Shown here: piece after piece, positions 10,101 through 22,239 of the stretch | Position numbering within the stretch: position 1 is the first letter of the stretch | How the letters are laid out: the number at the start of each line of letters is the position of its first letter | Source: Halichondria panicea | Lineage: Eukaryota > Porifera > Demospongiae > Suberitida > Halichondriidae | NCBI RefSeq assembly: GCF_963675165.1 | Contig: NC_087383.1 | Coordinates: 4,680,979-4,744,978 of the forward strand | DNA: 64,000 nt | Direction: 5' to 3' | Translations under genes and position numbers: made by a program | The notes under the pieces: model-generated | What the model was told of the DNA's origin: nothing | The model's input: only the letters and a program-made list of their open reading frames with translations | Databases searched by the model: none

Positions 10101-13100
10101 GTCATGCGTAAACTGTAATTTTATCCGTTCTCCTCCTGGATGTCTTATGAAGGAACACATGGTGGCCAATTTGAAGAGGTCATAATTCATTGTATGCGGA
10201 TGCTTATACGTCTACTTTAGAAATTTTAGCTCGTGCAGTGGTAAAGTTGATGAAATTACGTACAGCCATCTGGTTTTCTTTTTGTGCTACTGAATGACTT
10301 TTATAATTCCATAGGTATTTCAAACCATCAGTCTCAGCGCTAGTAGGGGGCCATCTGAAGTATTTGCCCAATTATCGATCAACGGAGTACCAAGTTTCTT
10401 CATCAATCGTCCAACAACAACACAACTCGATATCCCCGAAGGATCGAGTATATTTTACAATGGAAATAGTTTGGCCATAACTGGTGCCGATCCAATTGTG
10501 CTGACAGCAAGTAGATTTCAGTATTTGTATCAAGATCCTGGGAGTTTCAGATTTCGAGATGTCACTGGACCAATCCCGGATGCCGGTGGACAACCTGGAC
10601 CTGGAACTTTGTACTATGATGGAGATACAGCACTTTTTACAAATTCAGATATATTTATTGGTACTTATGAAGGTCTTGCAGCTCAATTTCCTGTCCCACC
10701 TTCACAAGTGACAATCAGTACTCGACGAGTAAACAATGAACTAGCTCTCAACCTCCAATCCAGTCCTTCTGATCCTGTTACTGATGGAAATGTCATTGAG
10801 CTCACAGGATCAGATGCGTTCATCCTAGGATCAGGCGAATCATTGACGTATGTATCAAACAGTCTACGATATCGAAGAGGATCTGTAACTCAAGAGGTTT
10901 TTAATCCTATCACCAATTTTTATGTTCTTGAGGATATCACTGAGAATGGACAGCAAGGCAGAACCCTGAGGCGGTTTACTGGCGGCTCAAGCGAGGTTAT
11001 CACAGGGCCTGGACTTCTTAGGGTGGGAACTTCTCCTAATGACAGTTCGAGGGTCGCTTTTTTCAGTCCATCTACTAGTGTCAATCAAGAAATAAATAGT
11101 GGCATTATTGATGGACAGCTTTCGTTTGATGCAGTCCAAAACAGTGCTCAAATCTCGGATATTTTTACAAATCCAGGGACTCCTACACGCCTGATCGACT
11201 TGGGTGGTACATCAAGAACCTTTACATACCCCACAGCAAGCAGAGTTAGTTATGATGTTACCTCTGATGGTACCTCTGATAGAAGAGAGATTCGTGTTTT
11301 CGATAGGTTTAACCAACAGCTTGGCTCTTTTTTCGGTTCTGACTTGAGTTCCTTCCTCAACGACCAAGTCCAAACAACTAGTTCTGGAACTGCATCTTTT
11401 GATATTCCTGATGGAGGTGTGACACTTATTAGCAATTCTAATGATGCTAATGATACTAATGATGGGCAAGCATTTATCTACCCGAGTAGAAATACACTCC
11501 TGACTGGTCGCATCAATGAAGCCCGCAGTTCAATTACTATTACCCCGAATCCTTTCCCAACTTTCAGTATATCATCAAGTGGTGGCTCTTCCGTCTTGTC
11601 AATCAATGGTGATGAAACGGTCACAATAACAGACAGACCACCAATCATTGTTGGCAGTGGACAAACTCTAAACTATGATGGCACATCTGTTGAAGTGTTT
11701 AATAATGGAGCACCAGGTACACCTGTTTCTAGTACTACCACGAATTCCTTGACAACATATGAGACGCCTGGAAACTCTTTAAATACATATACCTCAAGTA
11801 ATACTCCACCCCAAGACTTTTCTGGACCTGGTGTCGTGTATTTTGACGATCAAAATCGAGCATTTTTCACTAATGAAGTACAAGTGACAAATCTTATCTC
11901 TGGTTTCCTTGACAGCCGCCCCCCCGTGAGAATTACAACCACTACTCGTACTGAAGGCGGCAGACGCTTTGTTGACATTGTGAATCCAGACGGTGTGCGT
12001 CTAGTCGAGGGGAGTACATCAACCATTACGAATGTGGGATCACGGCAAGGCCTTATCTACACAGGGAACACCGTCCGTTCTGTCAATGGGTTTTCCGTTC
12101 CTCCATCATATACAGTGCGATATGTTGTGTCTACCACACCTGGTGTTGACGATACAGTTGAAGTTCTAAATCCTGATGGAGACGTTGTTTTCAACACAAC
12201 TGCTTCCAGTAGCTTTAGGTATCGACAAGGAGGAGTGCTTCAACCTACACCTACAACTACTACCTCGTATTCTGGAGGTGGTGTTTTCTACCTCAATCCG
12301 GACACCGGTGCTGTGGTTTACAATGACGATACTACAACTTCAACAGGTTTGGTTACGGATCTGACAACTTCAGGAATTGTTTTCGATACAAACACCAGGA
12401 ATATCACCACGTTGAATTTCTTCGATGGTCGTACAATTACACGGTACGATGGAAGCTCTACAAGCTTCTTATCTGGTCCTGGTACAATTTTCACATCCGG
12501 TAATGAAGGATTTTACTCCACAGACAGAACGACCACCACCAGAGTAGTTACAGAAATAACAAACAATATACCGGTTGAAATACGTGTGAACCAAACAACA
12601 GGAGGAGTAACAATATTTAATCCTGGAACACAAACTACGATTTTCAATTTCACCACCGGTTCAGAGCGCACTACTGTAAGCACTGGAACAACGATAACGT
12701 ACACCAATGGTGTCCTAATACTACCCGGCCGCAACATTACAACTGATAGTTTCACCTACTTTAACGGTATTAGCACGCAAGTGTTTACTTCAGGAGATAC
12801 TGTGACTTTTTCTGGACCAGGCCAAGTGATAGTTAACGAACAAACCACTGAAACGATTTTCATTGATAACCAAAATACGAACAATCGAATAAACAATGTC
12901 GTTGACAATGTTCCTGTGGTTCCACCAGTTCTAGTACGACCCACAACCACTTCATTCATCTCTAAAGTCGCGGACGTCTTCCCACTCTTTGGACAGGTAT
13001 AATTATATAAATATGAGATTATAGAACGTCTCACATTTATGTTTTTATTATTCAGAGAGTCACAGTGTATCAATCAGCTAATGTGAATCTACGCTGTGTG

Positions 13101-16100
13101 ATTCTTCAAAGTGTTCCAACATCATCTTTCATGTTCTTCAGAGATGGAGTTGCATTGGACGGCTCAGAGATAGGTTCTACCATTACCATGGTGAGTAGCC
13201 CTGTGTAGCAGTATTTATTATCCTTTTTACAATCGTGTGGTAAATTATATATCACCCGCACCTAACCATCTGCCAAATTAATTCGCATTTGAGGGGTTAC
13301 GTTTGAGGGGTTACATTACGGAAACATTGATTTGGGCATGCATAGTGTGCCACCCTGTAAGGATTTATGTTTCGCATGCTCATCAAAAATTCAATACACG
13401 TATAATAATATTTACAGGTGTCAGAGAATGAACAAATCCTGACTGTCAACACCTTCAATGTCAGTGCTGCCGGTAGATATGAATGTCGCGTGAGTAATGG
13501 TCCTGGACGAGACAATCTGTTCGCAGATATTTTCATCAGACCTCCAGGTATATAAAGTTTCTATCTAACATGGCTACAAACAGACCAAGATAAATGTGTA
13601 TAGTCACTCCTTGAGTGTAGTGTAAGTGCTTGTTCCTTAAAGTTTAATGTACGGAGCAAGCCATAATTAAGTTTGCTGACCACAAAGCAACCTGCCCCAT
13701 TGAATTGAGTTGAACAAATGGATATTTTCTTTCAGTTGCACCGATGATTCAAAATAACTTCTTTCCCTCAATTCCGGAGCTTCCTGGACTGACAGTCACT
13801 GCTCGGGATATACAACCACAAAATCCAGTAATGATCATCATTCGGGACAGAACACCTGTACAAACTCTAGAGCCTAATCCACTGCTTCTCACGAACACCG
13901 TCAACATTGCTTGCAAAGATGATGTGGGTCTTCCAAGACCTACAATCGTATGGACTGCAACGGACTCTAATGGAGCTGAGGTTCCGATCAACATGTCTAA
14001 CATATTCGTGCCACGTGCGGGACGCAGTATCTACACAATCAACACTGACAACACTGACCCTGACAACACTCTGTCCATCACCTACGAGTGCACAGCAAGT
14101 AATGAGGCTGGTGAGGCTACTGGACTGGTGACCATTACACCAAGATGTGAGTAACGGACTAAGTGAAGTTGTGTATGACTGTGGACTTATGAGCATTTTA
14201 GGCTTGTCCATTTCTAAATACAAAATTTAGAGGCACTCTAGATTGCTGGCTGGCTTTTTAAATGGTCAGTTTCCTGAATTTTGTGTAAAGCAATGATTAT
14301 ATGCACTCATGCAGCATACGTTTGTGAGGGTAATGTCTTTGGACCCTGCTCTGTTACTTGCGGCTTTGGTAAGTTAGTCTTATTCCCTCATCTGTAACTA
14401 CTCCCACTCTGTACATTGATTGTTGATGGTGGCATATGGCTGGCCATAGCGTATCCTGTGCTGTAAGAAACTTCCATTGATATGTAATTGTACCTGGGCA
14501 ATGTTCTGCTCTATACAGGTATTCAGAGTTCTGCTCCAATTAACTGTCAAGTCAGGACCAATGAAAATATTGCGTCCATTGATGCTGCTGATTTACCTCA
14601 GGGACTATACCCAACGCAATTACAGATTTGTCAAAGCAGTGTCATGCCTTTCTGGTGAATAACTCAATCTGTTTGCATACAACGCATGCATGCATGCTTA
14701 AATATACACATTTTGGCTTTTTAGAAATCTGTATTGGTATCACATTGACATTTTGTTTACTTGCATGGCATGCATTTTGAGTTTGGTGTTAATGCTGCCA
14801 TGTGTGCTCTGTTTCTATAGCCCAGCGATAACCTATGAATTTAACACTACCGCCTTCGGAGCTTGTTCACGTACCTGTGGTGGTGGAGTGCAAGAGAGAA
14901 ATATAACCTGTTTTCGTTTGATTGGTGGAGTGAGAGATATGGCCGTGGATGATATAGATTGTATCGTCTTTGGACTGAAACGGCCTGCTGCTGCACAAGA
15001 GTGCTTTCCTCAGAAGTGTCCAAGATGGATGATTCTCAGCGCCTACTCTCCAGTAAGATATTTAACTCTAATATAACTGCGTAGCTATAATTATGCTTAC
15101 AAACCATGCTTGCCCGAATAAAAGCAAGACCCTATCAGTATCAAATCAAGCTTTGTTGGCTTCATGGATAATAATAGCAGTTCATGCAATTAAGTTGTGC
15201 TCTGCATGGAAATATTCTTTATTTTCCTCACTCGCACTGCATTACAGAATAATTGTTGTCACTTTGTAGTAAGTTACCCTACAATACAACCAGGTTAATT
15301 CAGCCCCAACACATATAATTATGTGTATAGGCCACCTCCTAATACGCACAGCGTCTTCCCAAGGATGGCGTTAAATAGACAAGTTTCACTGTATAAGTAC
15401 AACAGCTGCTTACCGACTACACACACCACACATACACACAGTGCTCTAGTACCTGTGCTGGTGGAGTTCGCTCAAGAAATGTGTCCTGTGTGCAATTCAT
15501 TGCCCAAATTAATGCAACGACGGGAGAGTTTGTCTGTGATGCTGACGGAAATCCGATTGGAGAGAGTATAGTACTGTCAGATGCAAGCTGCTTTGCTGGT
15601 AATATGCCGAGAAGAGTAGACGCCTGCAACACTCAGATACCCTGCCCTCGTAGATGGTCCCCTGGGACATTTGCACCTGTAAGTCTGTTATCTTATCTAC
15701 TTCGTTTTTTATTACACCATAATTATTCATGTAGTAACTATAGGGACTAAGTTCATGTAATACATTATTATGTATAGTTTGAAAAGCGTACTGATATTAT
15801 AATTATGTTCATCGATTTTCTTCCATCCTGCAGTGTGATGCTAACTTCTGCCAAGAAAGGAGTCTTACGTGTACCGGATTTGATCCCAGTGATCCAGAGG
15901 AACAATGGTTGCTTGACGTTTCCGAGTGCGCGAATCTCCCTCTACTACACACAGTCCGCAGCTGTGGAGGGGGGACTTGTGATGCTGGAATATGGATGAC
16001 AGAGAATTTGGTACGGTATTGATAGTGGTACGCAAACAAAATGTGGTATGCCTTTTTATTCTGCTAGTTGTGTAGTTTGTTCTGCAAGTTAATCAATGGG

Positions 16101-18627
16101 TTGTGTCTCAATAAACCACTTCATTCAAACTACAGTAGATTCTCGTTAATCCGGTCACCCTTGAACAGTGCAGCTTGGCCGGAATAGCGAGTTGGCTGTA
16201 TTTCAGGAAATAGCCACGGCTTAAAAACGACCTTACCTCGAATCTAATGACTAATTTTGCGGTTCTTGTCTCGGGGATCATTTTGCTCTCTATTTAATCT
16301 GCCAAACCACACCCAAATCGTTATATCCAGCCGCAAAAATTACCTAGTTTAGGGCAGCCAGCACTGGCGAGTATATTGAATAGCAAGTGGCTGTACTTCA
16401 GGGTGAGTTTTGTGCAATAAACATCTAGCTAGCAATCCGTGCCAAACCAAATGGCCGATATATCGAGGTGACCGTATTTCAGAGAGCCGGAATAGCGAGA
16501 GTCTGCTGTACGTCTGTTTTAAGTGCATGCATGTACATTATTATTATGCCTCGGTGTGCATGCGCAAGCGAGGTATGGTAGTGTGTGTGTCTATGTAGAC
16601 TCCTACAGCTGCTCAATTAATGTAAGTGCAAGTATTAAAGTTTCTATAGGCTCCTAGACATGCTTTCTTGGATTTGTAAAACAATGCTTTAATCGTTCTC
16701 GAGTTATGCTTATAATTATAGCTTTGCTTTATAATACTTGGAATGTTATTGCAGAAGAGTTCTATAGCAAAACTTGTCCATGGAGTGTTGCTACTCCAAA
16801 GTTCTACTGATGCAACAGCCATTAATTTTAGACTTTGTACTTATTGCCATTTGGGATCCTTTTAGCATCAATCATGGTCGATCATTTCCCATGCACTCTT
16901 CTTTGAGATTACAGATTTAATAGCCTGCATGCAACAAAATGTATGCAAATAGCTATAAAAAGACCTTCTGCGTATAATATTAAACTTTGAACTGTTAAAT
17001 TAGGCATGGTTAATAAGCATTTGCGGATAATATATCTGCGTTCATTCGCAGAATTTTTAGGCCGCAGAATTTTCTAGCTATACGGTATGGTTTGTATTAG
17101 CAATAGCAAGTAGCTTTTTAATTAGCTTTGACACACATCTATGATCCACTGAAGCATCAGCACCCGTGGTGCTTTCAATTATTATTAACCACCAATATAA
17201 GTTTATAGCTACAGTTATAATGAAAACGCCCTATAATGGCTACTAGCTTCTTAAGCAGCTCTTTTTGACTCTTGTATAGCTAACAAAAAGCTAGCGCTTT
17301 AGTGCAAGGCTAACTCATAACTTGAATATAGAAAGTTTGTGCAAACAAATGATGCTATAAAAAATTCTAAAGAGACTGCAACAGCCTTCAATGTGAGTCA
17401 AACTAGCCATAACTCGAGAAAGAAGCTTTAGTTAGCTAATCCATGAATCAAAATCCAAGAAAACGTGGTTAGAAGCCTATAGAAGCTGTTAGTTTTCGTC
17501 GCATTGTAGCAGTTGAGCAATTACAGCTGGAACAGACACACACACACACACAGTCAGCTTTACTGTATCCCTCGTGCGGCTATGCCTCGAGGCATAATTA
17601 TTATTCGACCTTTAGGTACGTAGTCAGTCAAACAAATCGTTGGGACTATTTCCATCTAATTTTCTCATAATCACATGCAGGGTACTTGCACAGTGACCTG
17701 TGGGATCGGCAATCAAGAAAGGAATGTTTTCTGTGTGTCGCGTGCTGATGGGTCCCGAATCAATGAGGGATTCTGTAACATTAATGAACGACCACCGGTT
17801 TTCGAAACATGTATACTTTTTAATTGCCCAGGTAATTATAGCCTACATAATAGTAATACTGTATTTCCTGTCATCAAATCCACATTTCCAGCTGTACACT
17901 CGCACATATACATGCAGGACGTTGTGATTTCGAGCCCCCTGACTGTCGAGTATTTAGACTACTGAGGCGCTGTAAGGACCTGGCCGTCGGCATGCCCTGC
18001 TGTAAAAGCTGCCCCCTGCAATTTGTTGACAATACTCCTACTCTGATTACTAGAGACAACCTTGTTCTGTCGTTGGATCAGAATAGGTACAATGTGGCTG
18101 CGGGAACAGATTTAAGGATCTGCTGTGTGGCCTCGTCCAGTACTCCAAATGCCTTCCTGCCTTTCCTCTTCAATTGCAACTTCTGTGAGTTGTGAATGAC
18201 AACGTATACATTCATGCACTCCTGATACACTGCATACACATGTTACAAACTTCAGCAGTATATTATGTACCCCATGCATATGCATGCGCATAGATTCATG
18301 CAGGCACCATAGTTTAGTTGGGTGTGACCTGGGCTTCTAGAGCTTATGTGCATAACATGCTCAACTAGTTGTTAACTCCAAACGACTATTTACCGTGGTA
18401 CATCTGCATGATTTTAAATGTGTATCTTGATAACTTGATCCTACATCCGTCCATTACGTGCAGTTGCCGAAGAGATTGAAAGGGAGGTTATGGTAGGAAA
18501 AGTATTAGACAACACTGCGTGTGTTACCTTCCCTACTTCTGGACTTGCGAGTGGCAGTGGATTCCTTTTGTCACTAGAGGATGATCAGGGGATGGTGCGC
18601 GACATTGCTAATGTCACCATTGTTTAG
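7118..18627 (+). CDS. Copy 1: secreted repeat/Ig/TSP1/PLAC protein, 14 exons, 1618 aa
   Basis: Exons: 7118-7153, 7297-7341, 10315-12996, 13056-13190, 13418-13547, 13736-14146, 14315-14368, 14519-14654, 14821-15052, 15442-15678, 15834-16010, 17681-17831, 17918-18184, 18464-18627 (stop included). All introns are GT-AG, phases agree, and the frame is open throughout. Signal peptide: residues 1 to about 24 (hydrophobic YVLVAALVIVG, then QHAAQGQDEV). Residues 28-921 are the large-exon module region. Ig1 is 922-1009 (ends AAGRYECRVSNGPG) and Ig2 about 1022-1145 (NIACKDD, YECTASNEAGEA). Five TSP1 repeats span about 1147-1475 (FGPCSVTCGFG, FGACSRTCGGG, CSSTCAGGVRSRNVSC, a degenerate fourth, GTCTVTCGIGNQERN). 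A PLAC-like cluster at about 1477-1508 carries CKDLAVGMPCCKSC. The last Ig-like part runs to the end. No transmembrane segment was seen. The C-terminal half resembles papilin/ADAMTS-like matrix proteins. It has no metalloprotease domain, so an enzymatic role is unlikely. The function is unknown. Confidence 0.88.
7739..8215. mobile_element. hAT-like small element with 8-bp target duplication
   Basis: Inverted ends TAGCCTCGAGACCAGGCC and GGCCTGGTCTCAAGGCTA bound 477 bases. The 8-mer TTTAGTAT flanks it on both sides (7731-7738 and 8216-8223). Inside is a second inverted pair around CTTCTCGACAACACCATAGAG. Related ends (CTCGATCCCAGGCC) occur elsewhere, for example at about 5290, 21700 and 26310. 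It has no transposase. Confidence 0.65.
9225..9504. repeat. 82-bp perfect inverted repeat
   Basis: Arms 9225-9306 and 9423-9504 are exact reverse complements around a 116-base spacer. The left arm begins CTATTGTAGCCTACTGGATT. The spacer itself holds a direct duplication of the AAACTTAAACTTCTACCTTG segment. Only the first bases of the left arm match the corresponding site in copies 3 and 4. Confidence 0.85.
10315..12996 (+). CDS. Copy 1 exon 3: 894-residue GPG-module region
   Basis: One phase-0 exon of 2682 bases, while all other exons are 36-411 bases. It has no Cys or Trp and a single Lys, near its end, and is very rich in Thr, Ser, Asn and Gly. Seven diverged modules each pair a strand such as GQTLNYDG or GTTITYTNGV with a GPG strand pair. 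The latter starts near residues 122 (GPGTLYYDGDTALFTN), 258, 385 (SGTASFDIPDGGVTLI), 531 (GPGVVYFDDQNRAFFTN), 681 (GGGVFYLNPDTGAVVYND), 748 (GPGTIFTSGNEGFYSTD) and 861 (GPGQVIVNEQTTETIFID). Asn-X-Thr glycosylation sequons are frequent toward the end. The pattern suggests an extracellular beta-solenoid or beta-sandwich array. I do not recognise the family. Confidence 0.88.
16131..16510. mobile_element. pogo/Tigger-type MITE in copy 1 intron 11
   Basis: The ends CAGTAGATTCTCGTTAATCC and GGAATAGCGAGAGTCTGCTG are inverted repeats flanked by TA. This is the terminus and target type of Tc1/mariner-pogo MITEs. It is present at the same site in copies 2, 3 and 4, so it predates the duplication. No protein is encoded. 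Confidence 0.65.
16547..17177 (-). mobile_element. Family A small transposon in copy 1 intron 11
   Basis: It begins with the hairpin CCTCGGTGTGCATGCGCAAGCGAGG and ends CAGCACCCGTGGTGCTTTCA, the reverse orientation of the family A ends. It sits at the same site in all four copies (truncated in copy 3). Confidence 0.55.
17221..17595 (+). mobile_element. Family B small transposon in copy 1 intron 11
   Basis: A second small repeat family: it starts ATGAAAACGCCCTATAATGG and ends with the hairpin CCTCGTGCGGCTATGCCTCGAGG, preceded by a short CA run. It ends about 85 bases before exon 12. The same element lies before exon 12 in copies 2-4, and a further copy is in copy 2 intron 2. Confidence 0.5.
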
Positions 18628-19248
18628 GTGAGTTTACACACAACTCTGTGTAAAAATCAAACTACTCTATTACTACTAGCTTACTATTAATATAAGTAGT
18701 CGTGTTGTGACATCAAGTTAATGCTCCACTAGTAGGTGTCAAAATCACTTGCAATGCTTCTATTGACTCATTATTGAGTTGGGTTGTTTTTTTAACACAC
18801 TGTTTTATTCCCATGCACACGATATCTTCTACAGTGATTTCTCAGCATAGGAAGATTTGACTTCCACTTTCAGTGTATGTATGCTTATAATTTTTGTCAA
18901 GTTCAATGCCAGTTTTTTTGTATATAGCTCTTGCTTTGGGCGTCATATACTCCTTTTAGACTTTGCGTATAACCGTACATATTTTTGTGTAAAGAATGTG
19001 ATTAACTTAATTCTGTGTTGCACAAGCTGTAGGTAATAGAATGAATATCGCATTTTACCTCAATTTCACATAATGCTATCTTGCAGACCATTCAGACAAT
19101 GGTACATACACTATTATAGTGCATGACAGTATCAATATTAATACAGACTTGTAGACATTGCACTGACTCTCTACTATAATTATATGCAAGATGAAAGCAC
19201 CACGGGTGCATGCTGATGCCTTGGATGTGTCAAAGCTACCTTGTTGTT

Positions 19249-20026
19249 AACCCGAGGCGCGTGGGCGGCCACGGGTTATAGTAGTCGTTTGGTTTGTTTG
19301 TTTGTTTGTGACAGGTGAATCTACTCACCTGGATGCCACAGCACTGCGTTTACAGCATGGATAGCCTTCATACAACAAGTTATTAATTTTAATAGTGGCA
19401 GAATTTCATGTTAAACCTTCGTTGTCAAATAAAAACGAGCAAAAGCTAAGAAGCTTGTGACTGGGTCTGCTTACCTGGATGCTCTAGCACTGCGCTTACA
19501 GCATGGGTAGCCTCCACACAACAAGTCAGTACTTCTAATAGTGGCAGCTTTCGGTGTTAAAGCTTCGTTGTCTAATAAAAGCGAGCAAAATGTAGCTTGA
19601 ACAGAACTTGCACATGCGTTACTTATAACTGAAGTGATTCTGTACCAGGTCCAGAAACAATGGAACAGGGTCACTAAAGTAGAAAGCTGTATATACCAGG
19701 AACAATATTGGAACAGGGTCACTAAAGCAGAAAGCTTGCTTTAGCTGACTGGGATCCATGCAGGACCTGGAGCCATACTTCTCTGAGACTCCATGCTTCT
19801 TTGCTGTGATCCTAATCCACAGTGCATATATTTATAGTACTACTACCTGTTCTCAAATGTTTCAGCATGCCTCCAGTCTGGTTTAGTTTTATTGCTCCTG
19901 AGTTGCTGCATGTGCAAGTCATGCATGATGATGATAACAACATCACTATATGCACTGCATTATATCAGTCTTCTGGTTTCTTTATAATCATGTCACCAGC
20001 CGAGGGTTTGCACTTTAGTGCTCTAG
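19249..20026. mobile_element. Insertion of about 0.8 kb downstream of copy 1
   Basis: Copies 2 and 3 read straight through TTGTTGTTACTATTATAAAC. Copy 1 is interrupted between TTGTTGTT and ACTATTATAAAC. The insert begins AACCCGAGGCGCGTGGGCGG and contains two diverged copies of a CTCACCTGGATG segment. The ends are not clear inverted repeats, so the element class is unknown. Confidence 0.55.
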
Positions 20027-20370
20027 TTACTATTATAAACGGGTACTAATTTTAACGAATTTGTAATTAACGCAAGCTAGCCCTTTTTCATCTGACTCCA
20101 AACTTTCCATTCAACCTTAAAACTCATACTTAGCCGAGATATTATTATGCTACAAATCTGCCAAAATTACTACCCTAAAAACAGAGAAAAATCTGAAAAC
20201 GCTAAAATTACTACCCGTCTATAATAATAACATTAAGGTACATAAACATAAAGCTACTACAGTATAGCTGTTGCTAATACCAAGACTAGAATTATAGGAA
20301 GAACAAGAGTACAGTAGGCGTTCTGTCCAACCTACATCACAACCACAGGCTGTTGTATACCTATAACTTA

Positions 20371-21675
20371 AGGTAACATATTTTTTCGGGTATTAATTTC
20401 TGCAAATGAGAGTAAAATCGCAAAAATGTGTACTCGCAGATAATTGGAAAATGGTAATTAAAACCACTCGCGAGTAATTAGAAACGCTATTAATTTCACA
20501 ACTTGAGTAGAATTTATATAGCAGAATTTACTGCTTGGAGATGAGCGGTATTTGCGGTAGAGGGCTGGGACTTGAATACAAACAAAATAAGCTATCGCAG
20601 ACAAATCTAGAGGAGTATGCAACTCCCACGCACATTCCATTCTACATCTAGGATTGAATACATCACTAACATAGCCTCCTTTGCAGGCCCTCCTTTTTCT
20701 GTTCTTTGTCACAAGAATTGGAGGGAAAGAAGGAAGCGACAAACAAAAAGGAGAGCTTGCCTTGCTAAGTCGCGTGATCCCCACTGACGTACTGTAGTCA
20801 ATTTTAATGAGCGCGTGGGCAAGAGTAAACCGCAATAACTCTCCTCCCACAAAGTACTTGGAGTGCATTTACCAGAAACATTATTTTTGAACAGCAGAGT
20901 CAGCCTTCGTCCTTTTAGTCAGTAGCTGTAATAATATATACCGTTCATCTAGGATTTTAAGTTTGGGAGGGAAGCTTGAAAAAGAGCCACGCGCACTCAA
21001 ACCTATATACCTTGTTGAAAACCAGAAAAAGACTTCCGACAGAAGCTTGAGAGCCTGGGCCTGTTCTGTATGGCTACATTTTAGTACTTGAGTCTGAGAG
21101 CATACACAGAGCTAAATTTACGGATTAACCGCAAAATGTGTCTGCTTTTTCCCAGTCCCTTAACCACGCGTAGATACAATCAATACTAGGCCGTCAAGAA
21201 AAATCGGCATGGGAACGAGGCTACAGTTGATTAGGCCTACTTACAATAAAAGGTCCACACATCGATACTAGAGACAGAAGTCCGCAGTTAACATCCATCT
21301 GAGGAATAGAATGAAATGTCCACATAGTGAATGATAATTTAATATGTAATTGAACCTATAGGCCCACTTACGGCATTAAAAGGTAAGTCTCATTATAGGA
21401 ATTAGTGATTAGAGATAGAAGTCCACGAGTTAAACACCATCCATCAGCATCATAGATAAAAGAGCTACATAGATCTATGGTTCCAGCCTCCTATATATTC
21501 TTCCATCTGCATGAGGAACAGAAAGTGAGGCTTAATGTAGTCTCACAAATCAGCCGCCCTTCAATGCATAGATCTATTGACACTAGAAGAGAGATATACT
21601 CTGCAAGCATGCTAGGGTAAGCTGCTGTTTCCAGTGGAACGCTTTACCCTCAAACATTGTAAGCTGCACTACCTT
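20371..21675. mobile_element. 1.3-kb insertion with AGGTA/TACCT ends
   Basis: Copies 2 and 3 have the empty site ATAACTTAATCTCATTTAAG. Here AGGTAACATATTTTTTCGGG through CACTACCT is inserted, with TA (or TTA) repeated on both sides. The same element begins downstream of copy 4 at 63117. A minus-strand open frame of 136 codons inside has no recognisable domain. Confidence 0.6.
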
Positions 21676-21772
21676 AATCTCATTTAAGTCAGCACTTAGT
21701 CTCGATCCCAGGCCGCATTTGTATCTCAAGGATTCCACATTTGTTGACTACTACCGGTAAGTCGATCACACG

Positions 21773-21822
21773 TACGCACGTACGCACGTACGCACGCACA
21801 CACGCACACACACACACACACT
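21773..21822. repeat. ACGC/CA microsatellite
   Basis: Runs of ACGC and then CA. The matching loci before copies 3 and 4 (about 37407-37442 and 50975-51020) are mostly CA and differ in length. Confidence 0.85.
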
Positions 21823-21971
21823 GCGAACCTCGGAGCTGAGAAGGGACGGGGTTATACATCTCTATGTACCCTGTCAGGCCGGTGAAGGAGGCTAGTCAGC
21901 ACTTAGACGTCATCTTATATTTCTGTGTCTTTTTCGGGAGCACCTTGTAAAGCAATTTGGATATAATCTGA

Positions 21972-22109
21972 TGAGGAGCAGCGGCTGATTCATGAGACGA
22001 CCAATGCGCGGGGCCTGCGCACCCACCTCGAGAGGCTGTAAAGCAGAGCTGTAACAGAGCAGCGGCTGATTCATGAGGCTACCAATGGCAATGCGCGGGG
22101 CCTGCGCAC
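21972..22109 (+). promoter_or_regulatory. Duplicated GC-rich promoter modules upstream of copy 2
   Basis: Two units about 84 bases apart each read AGCAGCGGCTGATTCATGAG, then CCAATG and the GC-rich core GCGCGGGGCCTGCGCAC. They lie 130-270 bases before the copy 2 start codon. The same pair stands before copies 3 and 4. The regulatory role is inferred from position and conservation. Confidence 0.4.
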
Positions 22110-22239
22110 GCACAACGCTCTTGCTCCTCAGCCTCAGATATTCATGTAAATGATCTAATTATCTTTCTAACATACATAGCAGGCGCTAGGCTGCTTGTGT
22201 ATGGTCAATGCTATATAGTGTGAGATCAATAACAGAAAT

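Larger units (their letters stand above)
7342..10314 (+). other. Copy 1 intron 2 (3.0 kb), no exons seen
   Basis: It joins the signal-peptide exon pair to the large exon in phase 0. The first 1.6 kb is unlike intron 2 of the other copies and carries a foldback element (7739-8215). From about 8950 it becomes homologous to them. It contains a large inverted repeat (9225-9504). The last 300 bases, from about GATGTACTAGAGAGACATT to the acceptor, are nearly identical in all four copies. Confidence 0.7.
18628..22239. other. Intergenic spacer, copy 1 to copy 2 (3.6 kb)
   Basis: It contains the 3' untranslated region of copy 1 and the promoter of copy 2. The stop codon TAG is followed at once by GTGAGT, a good 5' splice site, and TTCTACAG at about 18834 is a possible acceptor, so a 3'-UTR intron is plausible. 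Copies 2 and 3 lack two insertions present here (about 19249-20026 and 20371-21675). A CA/ACGC microsatellite lies at about 21773-21822 and duplicated promoter modules at 21972-22109. The open frames here have no recognisable protein content. Confidence 0.6.

Noticed and set aside
10471..13002. A single-exon gene starting at 10471
   Set aside because: That start is a TTG inside an open phase-0 exon that reaches back to a good acceptor at 10314, with a signal-peptide exon pair upstream in phase.
12513..13073. Antisense open frames across the large exon
   Set aside because: They recur in all copies only because the sense exon is conserved. They overlap splice sites and show no domains.
14753..15076. 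107-codon frame beginning MFTCMACILSLVLM as a separate secreted protein
   Set aside because: The hydrophobic start is intron 8 read-through. The conserved acceptor at 14820 starts the real exon in phase with exon 8.
20458..20868. Minus-strand open frame of 136 codons, repeated at 63204-63599
   Set aside because: It lies inside an inserted element, has no recognisable domain, and the two copies differ by a frame-changing base near the start.
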